Assembly: GCA_014529385.2 (NCBI GenBank) | Contig: CM043964.1 | Coordinates: 9,065,497-9,129,496, forward strand | Reading direction: 5' to 3' | DNA: 64,000 nucleotides | Source of the DNA: Adiantum capillus-veneris | Lineage: Eukaryota; Streptophyta; Polypodiopsida; Polypodiales; Pteridaceae | Shown: piece after piece, positions 1-11,016 of the stretch | How positions within the stretch are numbered: the stretch's first letter is position 1 | Layout of the letters: each line of letters opens with the position of its first letter | Program-made: the position numbers and the translations under genes | The notes under the pieces: model-generated | Seen by the model: the letters and a program-made list of their open reading frames with translations, nothing else | The model's database searches: none | What the model was told of the DNA's origin: nothing

Positions 1-1131
1 ATTGATCACTCTCTTGTGCTCCTAATTGGCTCTCTCTCCCCACCATGGGATTGTCCCTTTGAAGTGGCCCTCTAGGGTGCCTGGAAACTTCCTCTGACTG
101 TGTACTCTCTCCCACACCTGACTCCCGTGGGACCCTCCCCTATGCGATCATTAGCAACATCGCTATTGGGGGGGGCACCCTTGCCTCTACTCTCAAAAAA
201 GACAGGGGCGAGGGCTAGCGCGGGACACCTCCCTACTAAGTGACATGTCACCACCTGCTGTCACGCGTCGCCGGCCACCACTGCATCTCCCTGCACCGCC
301 TCTTCTGGCCAAAATCACCACCCAAGCCGCCCTGCGCAGTGCCCAGAGCGGGCCACCATAGCCTCAGGCACCAAGAAGCTCTCTCTCCTTCTGTGATATT
401 GAAAGGGGAAATGCCAAGGACCATATAGACTTATTGTTTGGGTGTGCGTCCCCCATGTGGGATCTCCCATGCGACACGTGGCGGTCCCTTGGATGGCCAC
501 CCTCCAATCCACTGCCAAACTCACTAAAAATTTCAAAGAATACCCTTGTTTTTTGTCCCCAGCTTGAGTGCACTGCAGTTTGATACCAAGGAGCCCGATG
601 ACCAAGCCAAAAAACCCAGCCGCAAGCTAGGGACAAAAAACAAGGGACTTCAAGTTTTTTGCCGCACTTCAAAATTCCGAGAGACCCGAACCAAGGCTGC
701 AAAAAACAAGAGAACCACTTGTAGCCAATTCCGAGCAAATGCACCCAACCTTCCAACTATTGTAACTTTCTGCTCTGGGTTCCGTTTGACAAGCAGTCAA
801 CTTCTGCTAGCTCCATACACTACATAGCACCTTCTCAAGCTTGCGGCCGGGTTTTTTGTCCCCAGCTTGAGTGAACTGCAGTTTGATACCAAGGAGCCCG
901 ATGACTAAGCCAAAAAACCCGACCGCAAGCTGGGACAAAAAACAAGGGAATTCAAGTTTTTTGCCGCACTTCAAGATTCCGAGAGACCCGAACCAAGGCT
1001 GCAAAAAACGAGAGAGCCACTTGTAGCCAATTCCGAGCAAATGCACCCAACCTTCCAACTATTGTAACTTTTTGCTTTGGGTTCTGTTTGACAAGCAGTC
1101 AACTTCTGCTAGCTCCATACACTACATAGCA
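1..1131 (-). repeat. LTR-like terminal repeat of element 1 (3' LTR in minus orientation, left edge cut by window)
   Basis: The first ~830 bases match 4684-5514 in the same orientation, for example the shared blocks around 'actctcttgtgctcc' and 'ctccatacactacata'. On the minus strand the repeat starts TGCTATGTAG at 1131, preceded by a purine-rich stretch (GGGTTGAGAAGG) that could be a polypurine tract. This fits a long LTR. The other end lies at or before base 1, so the full length is unknown. The copy is longer than its partner because it holds a 302-bp internal duplication. No coding capacity: the short reading frames here are repeated because the DNA is repeated. Confidence 0.6.
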
Positions 1132-1152
1132 CCTTCTCAACCCAAAAAATGC
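549..1152. repeat. 302-bp tandem duplication inside the element 1 LTR
   Basis: The block beginning 'tttttgtccccagcttgagtg' near 551 recurs near 853; 'gccgcacttc' is at 661 and again at 963; 'cactacatagcaccttctcaa' ends both copies. Offset is 302 bases throughout. The partner LTR at 4684-5514 has one copy only. Each unit also holds an inverted pair, 'tttttgtccccagcttg' against 'aagctaggga(c)aaaaaac', able to fold into a hairpin of roughly 80-100 bases. Confidence 0.8.
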
Positions 1153-1252
1153 CAGATGGCATGACTCCCCATGTGGTCAGGTGGGCACCAACCTAGCCCC
1201 TTGAAAAACATGAAATCGCCATAAATCGCAATCCGTGGCAATCTAAAAAGAC

Positions 1253-1660
1253 AGGTAGGCTCCATAAATTGAGCACTAGGTGCCTATGCATTGACATCCA
1301 CTTGGGCCACATGTCCCCAGCTACCCTATCTAGCGAGAATCTCCAATGCACTGTACCTTCAAACTCCAATAACTTGGGCTCCGTAGCTCTGTTTGAAGAG
1401 CCATCTAGACCTGCTCCTTCAACACTTCAAGCTTTAGATGATTGGACCCAAAGTATGCACCTTGAATCTCCTTCACCTGCTCCCCAGATTAGCCCCTTTT
1501 GGAGCCTTTCTTGGCCTATAAACCGTCTAAGTCATGCATCTTCGCTGCTACCTGTCAGCCCATGACCTTTATAGCTGCTTGAGGCCTTTGCCATCACATA
1601 CCTGCCCATGCCATCTTCTATAGTCGACACACTTTGGATGTACCATCATTGCCTACCCCC
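1253..1660. repeat. Interspersed repeat shared with 17568-17965
   Basis: 'taggctccataaattgagcac' at about 1257 recurs at about 17569, and the match continues through 'ttgacatccacttgggccac', 'caataacttgggctc' and 'cccatgccatcttctat'. The two copies differ by many substitutions and small indels, so it is an old repeat. Here it is in the internal region of element 1 next to the LTR; there it is an isolated fragment after element A. No protein is recognised in either strand. Confidence 0.75.
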
Positions 1661-1859
1661 TAGTTGATCAGTCATGCTCAACCAAAAAAGAGCTTTATTC
1701 CACTTCTAACTGCAAAACCTAGCACACACTATGAGAAAACCAAAACCATATTTACATAGTTTTATTACATCCTACTGCCAAACCTTCAAGTGAGTTGCCC
1801 CACCCCCTGCATCACATAGCTTCTGCCTGGGTCAAACACTTGCCTTTGATATATTCGAC

Positions 1860-3200
1860 TCATCTGTAACTATTCACCATAGTGTCATACCCAACACCAC
1901 ATAGACCATCATGTGTGTAGGTTGCCCATAGCCTAGCTTCATTACTCCACGCATCCCTCAACAAACAAGCATCCACTCCATACCAAGCATCACCAAGCAT
2001 ATCACCATCCAAATAACATGTACCTGACACCAAGCTCAAACACATGTCTGACCCTCCCTCCCAACCAAGTAGAGTGGAGGCCTCAACCATAGACCCCTGC
2101 ATCCACTGAACCATCCAGCTCAGAGTTGTATCTACCACCATATTAATCAACCATAGCTTACATACCTTCATTGGAAGCAAAGCCACTACTTGGGCTTCTC
2201 CGTTATCCACTACTAGACATGCCTGCTGCATCAGAATCTCCATCTTCCTTGGCAACACAGCCTCCTCTTTGGCCATACACTCAATTCTAGCATTATCAAG
2301 TCCTTATTCATCAACCGGCCCTTCAAGTTCACTCAACACGATCTGCTCATCAACTTCAAGCGCCTGCTCTTCAAGCACCTCTTCTACCGTTGCATCATGC
2401 TCCACCAAGGAAGAGAGAAACTTGTTCTCTTTTTCATCCTCTTCATCTTCCTCCATAGGCACGGTCGCTCTATCTCTTCTCGCAAAATTTTGTACCTATT
2501 GCACCACCATGGCACATTCCACCGCTACCTTCATCAGCACAGCCATTAGCATGGCACCACACACCACCTTTATTTGCATACCATCATTTGTAGACCTAGA
2601 CCGCACCACATGGTCTTCATTAAGCACCTCGCCTTGCTCTTTTTGCACATGTGCTACTACCATATCATCAAACACATAAGAGGGCAACTTTACCCTTACC
2701 AGCTCAGGTTCATCAGACTCCGTCTCCTCGTCATAGGATGTGGACTCATCCGCTCTATCCTCCTCGCTTGTATCCCAGCAACTCGAGCTTATATATTCAT
2801 CATCATTGGCATCATATACCAACTCCATATTTGCATATTTTTCCACTTGCTGCTCCACAAAAGCTTGACCATCACCATGACTTTGATCACTTTATTCATC
2901 TGCTTTTGAACCCTCATTATCTGCAACCTGATTGCACTTTGCTATCTTTTCATATAAACTTTCCACAAGAACAGGCTTTACCTCTTCATTCTACACTGGA
3001 ACCTCAACAGTTGCCACCGCTTTTGCCTCTTGGTTCGCTTCAACATGGAGCTTCTCCTCGTTGACAAGCTTGTCCACCCTTGGCACATTCACATCACAAA
3101 CCGGAAACCTCCAAGGAACATAACCAATAGTAGGCCTTACATCAACAAGATCTGCACTTAAAACACTTGGAACCGCCTTTGGTCGGACCAAAGAGCACTT
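1860..3200 (-). pseudogene. Degenerate acidic reading frames, element 1 internal region
   Basis: Minus-strand frames such as 2858-2496 (120 residues, many Asp/Glu/Ser) and 2276-1860 (138 residues) lie downstream of the gag-like segment at 3200-3850. They are compositionally biased and no domain is recognised. They may be the decayed C-terminal half of the element's single polyprotein, or frames opened by chance in a biased sequence. No protease, RT or integrase motif was found in this element, so it appears to be gag-only or to have lost pol. Confidence 0.3.
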
Positions 3201-3850
3201 TGCTACCTACACAATAGGCACATAATCTGATGGATTCAACCCACCCAGCTCCAGCTCTTCCACTTCACCTTCCTGCTCTTCATCTTGCCCAAATAGACCA
3301 TGTCTTTATATGTATCAGCATCGTCCTTGACCTTTTCTCTAATCTTCTGATGCAAGCACTCTAACAGCTTTGACAACTTCAAGTATTGATTGCTTTTGAA
3401 CCCATTAGCAACCTCTAACTACTTCCAACAAGCTTTAAACTACTCAAGGAAAATGGAGAAATCCTTACTTGCATCCTGGCATACCGCCTTGAGCCTTGCA
3501 CCAACTTCCTTCGCCCTAATCACCTCACGCAATCACTCTAGAAACTGACTTTGCAATCTCTACCATGATTCTCGATCACTGCTCTTTAAACCATTGAACC
3601 AAAACTTGGGTCATCCTTGCATCAATAGCAGCACCGTCTGTAGTTTTGTCGCATCCGTCAACATACGCGTCGACAGCAGCCATAACTCAAAATCTACTAA
3701 CCAATCCTCGGGATATTCAACGCCCGTAAATGTGGGGCCAAAAGCTAGCTCCACCATCTGTACTAGCTTCAAGCTCGACCATCAGCCAGCCACTTTGTTG
3801 GCTAAAAAACACCACTGCAAACTTCAAATCAGAGCATCACATCGGAGCAT
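3200..3850 (-). pseudogene. Gag-like relic of element 1
   Basis: Read on the minus strand from about 3850, the frame gives a gag-like pattern: an early 'EYPEDWLVDFELWL' block, then 'PKFWFNGL', 'LQSQFLE', 'LREVI' and 'LECLHQKIREKVKDDADTY', interrupted by several stops. The order (an aromatic-rich N-terminal block, a W-x-x-L core, then F..L/I repeats) is that of Ty3/gypsy retrotransposon gag domains. A related relic is at 28260-28680, also on the minus strand. No zinc knuckle is visible. Clearly non-functional. Confidence 0.5.
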
Positions 3851-4683
3851 CAGGCAGCTCCTCAGTGGGGCCACCAGAAGATGGAGAGGAGGAAAGGGGA
3901 ACACACCCATCACACAACACAATGTTTCACTATAGCCCAGGGTACACACAATGCCCCAATCCACTAGATTTCACCTTCAAAACTCGACACTACCCGCAAG
4001 CTAACCAGTGCTTGCACACAACCATACGCACACACACTTTGTAATGCACCAGACAGACCCAATCACTCCACCCAGATCAATTCACAACCTTCCACACTCA
4101 CACAGCCTCTCTCTATCTCTCTTTGCACGACAAACTTCGGGGGGGCACACACGCCGACATACGCCCGGAAACACATGCAACAAACAAAGAAGAGAAGGGT
4201 GAATGGCGCCAAGGAGACAACAATGAATGGTCTTCTTGAATATACAACCATGTACAATCAACGTGCACCCCTGCCGGCACAAACATCGAAAAAAAAACAA
4301 CGGCTCAAAAGCCTACATAGGCAGAAAACTCCAAGGGCCAAAAATCCACCAATGGCTCCCCAAAAAACCTAAGGGAAAAGCCCCTATGTCAAAAAGCCCT
4401 AAAAATATCACGTTTACATTCTTTATACGGGGAAGTAAACCCAAAAAAAGAGAAAAAATGTGAGCTATCTTGCTCGTGCAGTTCTCTTTGAGATCCTTTT
4501 AGCATTTTCCTTACATTGCTACCACTTGGCATTGTCCACTTTTGGCAGCCATTGCATGGTACACACCTCTGTCCGCCCAACTCGGCCGCCCATTCTCCTT
4601 TGCACCCACCCTTTGGGAACACCCTTGAACACCTTCTTTCTCTCTTTCACTTGAATAGCCTTGTGGAAGGATAGGCCCCTTGA
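3851..4683. other. Non-coding leader region of element 1
   Basis: Lies between the gag-like relic and the second LTR-like copy, where a 5' leader and primer binding site would be expected on the minus strand. I could not identify a convincing PBS next to 4660-4684. The stretch is rich in short CA/CT runs (for example around 4020-4120) and has no recognisable gene. Confidence 0.3.
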
Positions 4684-5514
4684 ATTGCTCACTCTCTTGT
4701 GCTCCGAACAGGGTCTCTCTCTCCCCACCATTGGATTCTCCCTTTGAAGTGGCCCTTTAGCGTGCCTTGGAACTTCCTCGGACTGTGTACTCTCTCACAC
4801 ACTTGACTGCCGTGGGACCCCTCCCCTATATGATCATTAGCGACATCGCTATTGGGAGGGGCACCCTTGCCTCTACTCTCAAAAACGATGGGGGCAAGGG
4901 CCAGCATGGGACACCTCCCTAGTAGCTACCATGTCACCACCTGCTGTCACCGGTCGCCAGCCACCATCGTGCCTCCCTATGCCGCCTCCTTCAGCCAAAA
5001 TCACCACCCAGGCTGCCCTATGCAGCACCCCTAACCGTCCACCATAGACTCACGCACCAGGGATCTCTCCCTCCTTGCGTGATAGTGAAGGGGGCAACAC
5101 ACTTGCCCATATAGCCTTCTTGTCCGGGTGTGCATCCCCCATGTAGGATCTTCGATGCGATACGTGGTGGTCCCTTGGAGGGACACCCTCCAATCCATTG
5201 CCAAACTCACTAAAAATTTCAAAGAATACCCTTGTTTTCTGTCCCCAGCTTGCGTGCACTGCAGTTTGATACCAAGGAGCCCGATGACCGAGCCAAAAAC
5301 CCCAACCGCAGTCTCATTGTGCCGTATCCGAACTCATCCGACTTTGCTGCATTTTAAAATTCCCCAAGACCCCGAACCGAGGCTGCAAAAAATGAGAGAA
5401 CCACCTGTAGCCAATTCTGAGCAAATGTACCGAGCCTTCCAACCGTTGTAACTTTTTACTCCGGGTTCCATTGATGAGCAATCAACTTTTGATAGCTCCA
5501 TACACTGTATAACA
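4684..5514 (-). repeat. LTR-like terminal repeat of element 1 (5' LTR in minus orientation)
   Basis: Matches 1-~830 along its whole length with many point differences and without the 302-bp duplication. On the minus strand it begins TGTTATACAG at 5514. The left limit could be slightly upstream of 4684, since the window start truncates the comparison. The partner repeat and the gag-like relic between them support a single LTR element of at least 5.5 kb. Confidence 0.6.
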
Positions 5515-7159
5515 TTGAGGGCGAGATTTTTGAAATGGGGCTTCTAAACCCAAACCCATGGGCCTACCCTCACCAAATGTTCGTAAAGAGGTACGCACAC
5601 TAGTTGGGGCACCACCTTCTTTTGGGAGTGGAGAAGGAAACCAATCAAAATAACACTTGCACTCACCCACTCAAGCAACACACTTTGAAAACCCCCTTAC
5701 TCTATATACACTTTGGATACTTGAACACCATCAATGATTATGCAACCCAATGCCGTGCATCAAATGAAATATGCAATTTGTGGAATAGCATTCACCTTCT
5801 CCCCATAAGAATACCCATAATACATCCAAACTCCTCCTCTCTCAAGCACTCATCAAAAAATCATGCGCACAAGACTTGCCTCTCAAACACACAAGAGAAT
5901 CACTTACAAACTAACACACTTTGCATAGAGAGCTCATCTCCATCTATGCAATGCTGTGACACAAGTAAAATCACCATGAGAGGTAGCCACATGCATATGT
6001 AATGAAGCAAAAGAGAGTTGGAGTGAGAAATTTCTTTAGACCAATTAAATAAGTGTGGAGAAACAAACCAATGGTAAATTGAGAATAGAACACTTACTTG
6101 ATTTCTCGCACACCTTTTAAGGGGAGGACAGACGCTGGCTAACCATCACGAATTGCGACACTTGAAAGTTTTGAAGATGATTTAATGATCACTAACATAA
6201 CCATGAACGAGATCATGTTGTATTTACAAGTTATTGAGGTGCTACAAATGATTTATTGGGTTGATGGAGTAAGAGATTGTAGAATAGAAAGAGTGGAGGA
6301 TAGAGTTGCACTTCCTCCAAAGAGGAGGGTTAGAAGGGAGGATGTGAAAGAGGGAGAGTTGGGGTTTTCTCTACTATTGATCAAAAAACAACATGAAGTT
6401 GAAAATATAGGTGTGTGTCCTTGAGTCTCTCCAAGGGGGGCTATTTATAGTTGTGTAGGAGTGGGATTATGCTACACTTAATTAGGGTGAGTGATTAGCC
6501 CTAATTAAGTGTCCTTTGACCACTCATTGAATATTGGACAAAAAAGGGACTATTTATTCAAAAAAAATATCATTTTAGACCGTGAAGGCTCCATAGGGGT
6601 GCATAATGTAGGTGGGCCCCACCATGAGGCCCTACGGGTGGCTCTTGCGGGGTATCTCAACTTGTCTGTCTTGGCACTTAGAAAGCATCTTTAGGTTGGT
6701 CCCATCACATGCAAGTGACCTTGAACACTCATTGCTCTTCTAGAAGATGAGTAGGGGAAAAATAATATCTCACTCTCTTGATTTACTTGATTTACAGTTC
6801 CCTTTTGCTGCTAATCTGACAGATTTACACTATTTTCACCATAACTTTTTACTTGTAGCTCGGAATGACATGCTTCAAAAGGCAAATTTGACCTTCTCAA
6901 CATGTTTGATATGAATTTGGACTATTCTTCACGCCCATGCACCAAGGAATTCGGTTTGGAAGGTCCACACTACGCTAGGGAACCTTTTGCTTCCAAGTCT
7001 TCTTGTATGGGCCCTTTGCTTGTATGCATCCAAGGGGAATCATGCTTTTTCAAAAGGCTATGATGCTTAAACAAATAGAGGAGGGCCCAATATTATTTTC
7101 TTGTGAAAAGAATATACAATTGGAGTCTTTTTGAAAAGAGAAAAACTATATGTATATTC
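5515..7159. other. No recognisable gene; possible old LTR or promoter-like DNA
   Basis: AT-rich sequence with only short, unsupported reading frames. Around 6430-6455 a TATA-like 'ctatttatag' follows a G-run, resembling an LTR promoter, but no partner repeat was found. A perfect 14-bp inverted repeat is at 6474-6512. Nothing else is supported. Confidence 0.4.
6474..6512. repeat. Perfect 14-bp inverted repeat (hairpin)
   Basis: ACACTTAATTAGGG at 6474-6487 is followed after 11 bases by its exact reverse complement, CCCTAATTAAGTGT, at 6499-6512. It lies just downstream of the TATA-like stretch. It could be a transcript hairpin or a remnant of a small inverted-repeat element; no target duplication is evident. 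Confidence 0.7.
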
Positions 7160-7163
7160 TTAA

Positions 7164-8484
7164 CACTAGAATGGTAACCTAACAGGACATAAAAGTGTCC
7201 TTCCAAGGTTTTGGGAAAAAATTCCAAAACCATAGTAGATCCACTCATTTTGAAAAATCCTTTCATGAGCTTATAGTTCAATAACTACTACATATGGAAA
7301 AAATGAGAAACTTGTAATTTTTCGCATCCCTTGGTCACTACAAGCCTCCAAAGTTGACGGACCAGTGCATTTTGCCCAAAACAGCAATTTCTTATGGTTG
7401 ATTGCATATAAATAAAAGTGGGGATTTTTGTAGGACATGAGATAAAATGACCCATTAACTTCAATGGGTTGGTGACCAAAACATATGGTTGCTTTCACCT
7501 CACTAATTTTTTTTTGTTCAAAAAAAATAGGTACAAAAAGTTACATTTTTGCCATTCTGCAGACCTATCATCAAAGTTTCTATAGTCACGCTCAATACAG
7601 ATACTATATACATGTTTTCTTAGTTCCCTTTGGGAATTTGGATTCAAAAGGAGCCATGGAGAATGTCAAAAGGATAATGGATCTCTTACAATTGGAACCT
7701 TGGGAGCAATGATAAAATGCTAAATACAGCAAACATGAAAAAACTAGGTTTAGCATTGTGACCTCTAGAAACCCATAGAAACTACTCAATATCTAGCCAA
7801 GTTTGTAGTCTATGATTAGATATGATTACTACCTACAAAATACATACAATTGGCCTAAGAAACTAGCAATATTGAGAAAGTTATACTTGCTACTCTAAAA
7901 TGTATCGTATTCTTCAGCAATCAAAAAACACAACCATCATCATATACTATACTATATAGCATATTAGGTCCCCTAAAACTCAAGGAAGATTAGTTTTATG
8001 TTCTACATTACACTTACACAATCAAAATATAATTTGGATCTCAAGAAAGCCAGCAAAAAAATCATAAAAGTGCTAATTTTGGCCAAAAAACAGGATTATG
8101 CAATTCTTGTAAATTGGTCATAACTTTTAATTTTAACACTTAGCTCTCCCTACAAGCATCAAAACATGTTGAGAACTATGAAGGCCTAACCTCTGGCCAT
8201 CTAAACCTCACAAATATGAAGTTTAGAGTGGTATAGTTGCCAAAAATTGAAAAAAAAGCCAAAAACAGGACCCGTTTTTTCACACAGTTTAGGTTCAAAA
8301 ATGTTGTGCAAGAGTAAGGTTAATGGTCAGATCAATACTCAAAAAAAAAAGCTAAGTTTTTTTCAGCTCATAAGGCAACTTTGTGGATATATAGCACCTA
8401 GAAATTCATTTTCATACTCTTCAAATAATTCAAGCAAAATGGTCACTTAACAGGACATAAAAGTGTCCTGTTACCATTCTAGTG
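7164..8484. mobile_element. Non-autonomous piggyBac-like DNA transposon (MITE-like), TTAA target duplication
   Basis: The left end at 7164 reads CACTAGAATGGTAAC and the right end, read inward from 8484 on the minus strand, is identical for 15 bases. Both ends are bordered by TTAA (7160-7163 and 8485-8488). TTAA target choice with a short inverted end starting C-A/C-C-T is the signature of the piggyBac superfamily. Just inside each end is the quasi-palindrome AGGACATAAAAGTGTCCT (about 7185-7202 and 8452-8469). The 1.3-kb interior is AT-rich with no transposase frame, so movement would need a transposase from elsewhere. An unrelated superfamily that also duplicates TTAA is possible. Confidence 0.72.
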
Positions 8485-8488
8485 TTAA

Positions 8489-8789
8489 GAGATATTGGGC
8501 CACCTATGTAGGGGGCATAGAAGACTTGTAGAGATGGACCATAATCTTTGGTAAAGACAAGTGTAGAGTTGATCTCCATGGTAATTTATCTATATGGGAT
8601 GGAAGATGGATATATTATTTTTCTACTACTAATTCACAAGAGCTAAGAAAGTTTGGGAGTAGATAATTGGTTATTGTATGCTTACTTTTATTTACAAAGA
8701 AAAACAGAAAAGGGTGGTAATATAAATATATGACTAAGGTGACATTTTTGGGAAGAGTACAATGTATGTGTCGCCACAAAGGTTAAACG
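8489..8789. other. Spacer, no gene seen
   Basis: AT-rich sequence between the TTAA element and the 5' LTR of element A. The LTR's expected first ~20 bases are poorly matched here, so the true boundary lies somewhere between 8769 and 8795. Confidence 0.4.
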
Positions 8790-9940
8790 AAGAAAAAGGT
8801 TTACACATATGTACATACACATGCATGGTGCATCAAATAAAGAATTGCCCATTTTCCATAGCCAGGTGGTTACGTGGAGCCCACATGTGTACAGGTAGGA
8901 CAGCATGTACATAGTGCATCGATTTTCACTATTACCAGTACCAATGTGTTTTTTCTACAATAATGAGGAGTTGGTAGTGCGTAAAACTTCTCGAGGAATC
9001 TATCCGCGGGTCGACGACATGAAGTAAGAAGGTGCGTGAGATGGCATCAAGTGGCTTCAGGAGGACGAATGGGGTCAATACTTGCATGTGGATAAGTACA
9101 GACACGACGTGGGTGTTTTCTTGTGCTAATTATGCACAAAGGTTATCATGAGGACCATATTTTGGGTCCACTTCACATGGTGGCAGTATGCATTTTTTGA
9201 AAAAGTTGAGTGCCAAGTGTGCAGATGATGCAAAAAAGTGACAACTATGCACTGCGAGGTCAGTTTTTGGCCTGTTCGGGGTCCGTTTGAGGTCAACGAA
9301 AAGGCCAAGGGTGCCCAACTAATAAAGCTAAGTGTGAGAATTGAAAAAACTGAGAGAAGACTAGAAAAAACGTGGAGAAGAGAGGATGAACAGCCGCAAC
9401 TGTGTTTTTGGGGTTTTTGCAGCCTATTTTGGCCGTAAACTGCTCATCCGAGGTCGGATTTGAGCACTTTGATAGTGTAGACTGGGGTTTTGGGCCGTTC
9501 CGAACGCGATGGCGCTGTCCATTTTTCCAAATTCCTCACTATTTTTCTGTTGTTTTGGCTGTGTAAGTTTCTTCTATGAGCTATGCTTCTGCTCCAGTTT
9601 GTGATTGTATCTGGCTTATTTTACCCATACTGTGTGAGCTATTTGCCCCCTTGGTGTTGGCCCAAGCTGATTTGTATGTAAACATCATAAGAGCTAAAAT
9701 CTTTTGAGCTAAGTTTTTGATAGTTTGTGTGTGTGTGTGTGTGTCTCTGTGTGGAGTGGACAAACGGATAGTCTCTCTCCTCTCACTCCATAGGTGTGTT
9801 CCCTGTCTCGGCCAGGTGTGTTGTGTAAGCCGAGTGGTGCCCCATTGTGTGTCTGTGTGTGTGTGTGTGTGTGTGTATCTTCCCAAGAGTGTGTGTCGGG
9901 TCATTATAGAGGCGTTCTGTGTGTTTTCATCCCGCTCACA
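8790..9940 (+). repeat. 5' LTR of element A
   Basis: Matches 16389-17563 and the LTRs of B and C. It ends ...CCCGCTCACA at 9940, followed by six bases and the primer site. The start is degraded: the canonical TGTCA(G/A)GAG start seen in other copies is not clear here. Contains CATGCATG near its start and two GT-repeat tracts (about 9725-9744 and 9847-9876). Confidence 0.85.
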
Positions 9941-9946
9941 TTGTTT

Positions 9947-9966
9947 TGGCGCCCCCACGGAGGATC
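9947..9966 (+). promoter_or_regulatory. Primer binding site of element A
   Basis: TGGCGCCCCCACGG starts six bases after the LTR end. The equivalent sites are TGGTGCCCCAACTG in B, TGGCGCCCCTAAGG in C and TGGTGCCCCCATGG in G, all at the same distance from the LTR. The TGGCGCC/TGGTGCC start fits the CCA-end of a tRNA; which tRNA cannot be settled by eye. Confidence 0.75.
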
Positions 9967-10694
9967 TTCTTCGAGTACCTTCTGCTTCGAGCTTCAAGCT
10001 TCGAGATTCGGGATTGCAGGCTGCAGGTTGCAGATTATAGGTTACAGCTTACAGTTTATAGCGACAAGTATAGGTATAGGTGATTCACAGAGGTACAGAT
10101 AGCTGGAGTTCAGTGATACATTGGCAAGTGGGAGTCACTTGCAGTTGTCGTGGGTATGCATCAGTTGGTGCCTCTTTGAGTGCATTGTCTATTGGTACTC
10201 TACGTTACTTGTGGAAACTACCATTGTACGCATTTGTGGAGCCATACTTGGTTTTATTTAGTAGTCCCAGCCATTTCTGAGACTTGGTCTGGAAGATAGT
10301 CATTTTTGAGACTTGACTATATGCGATTTGCATTAGCCTTCGTGTGAGGGCCGATAGCGTGAGTTTTTATTGAGCTGGGGGATTCTCAAATGTGGAGATC
10401 CTTTCGGTGATATAGGTAGCTGGAGCACCCTTTTCGTGACCTCGCCATAGGCTATGTATTAGTAATTCCTATTTCATGCTCGGGTTCTATTGTTGGCAGT
10501 TTCTGCATACATATACAATCTATATTTTGGGTTCTTACTGCTCTACTTCTGGGGAAACTCTGTCAAAAATTTTCCAAATTGTGAGGCTAGTTTTTTGGTC
10601 TTTTGAGCCATTTATGTTGTTATGCTGCTGAAATTTTAGCAAAATCAGAGGATAAGACAAGTGTGCTTTCTTGGGAGCTTCATGGTTGGCTTTA

Positions 10695-10913
10695 ATGGAT
10701 GATCAAAATGGCCCTCAATTCACTCCTTTTCATTTAACTCAGAGAATTCAGATAAATGCTCATGTGTCCAGGAAGATCTTTTTCCAGCAGCGCATAGTCT
10801 TTATGTTCGGGCCAAGAAGATTAAGGGAGATGTTGGAATTTCCTTTACCTATTGTAATTCCAATGATCAACTACGAAAACTCATTTGATGTGCATGTGTT
10901 TGTCCTTATCTAA
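10695..10913 (+). CDS. Small conserved upstream ORF (uORF) of A-family elements
   Basis: A 72-codon frame starting MDDQNGPQF and ending VHVFVLI-stop precedes gag by about 100 bases. The same frame with few replacements is in B (36593-36811) and, with one in-frame stop, in C (minus strand, about 52588-52371). An in-frame TTG eight codons upstream could extend it. No domain is recognised. Some Tat/Ogre elements carry an extra ORF before gag, so position fits, but I cannot show homology to those. Preservation of the frame in three diverged copies argues for a real peptide, though all three descend from one recent family. Confidence 0.5.
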   Translation: MDDQNGPQFTPFHLTQRIQINAHVSRKIFFQQRIVFMFGPRRLREMLEFPLPIVIPMINYENSFDVHVFVLI

Positions 10914-11016
10914 AGTTGAGCTCCATTGAAGTTTCTGGGAATTGAGTCAGTCAAAAGTTTTGGGTTCTTGCCCGTGTGTTCGAAGGGGTTCTTAAAGCAT
11001 CGTAGCTTGGGTAGCC

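Noticed and set aside
2269-3123. Long plus-strand Ser/Thr-rich and His/Pro-rich frames
   Set aside because: They are antisense to an acidic minus-strand region of element 1; composition mirrors it.
5604-6002. 132-codon plus-strand frame
   Set aside because: No motif, no homologue in the window, and composition like surrounding AT-rich non-coding DNA.
6185-6424. 79-codon plus-strand frame before a TATA-like stretch
   Set aside because: No recognisable domain; could be chance. Left as unsupported.
9581-9997. 138-codon minus-strand frame in the 5' LTR of A
   Set aside because: Antisense of LTR, contains a CA-repeat, and similar frames recur in other LTR copies only because DNA is repeated.
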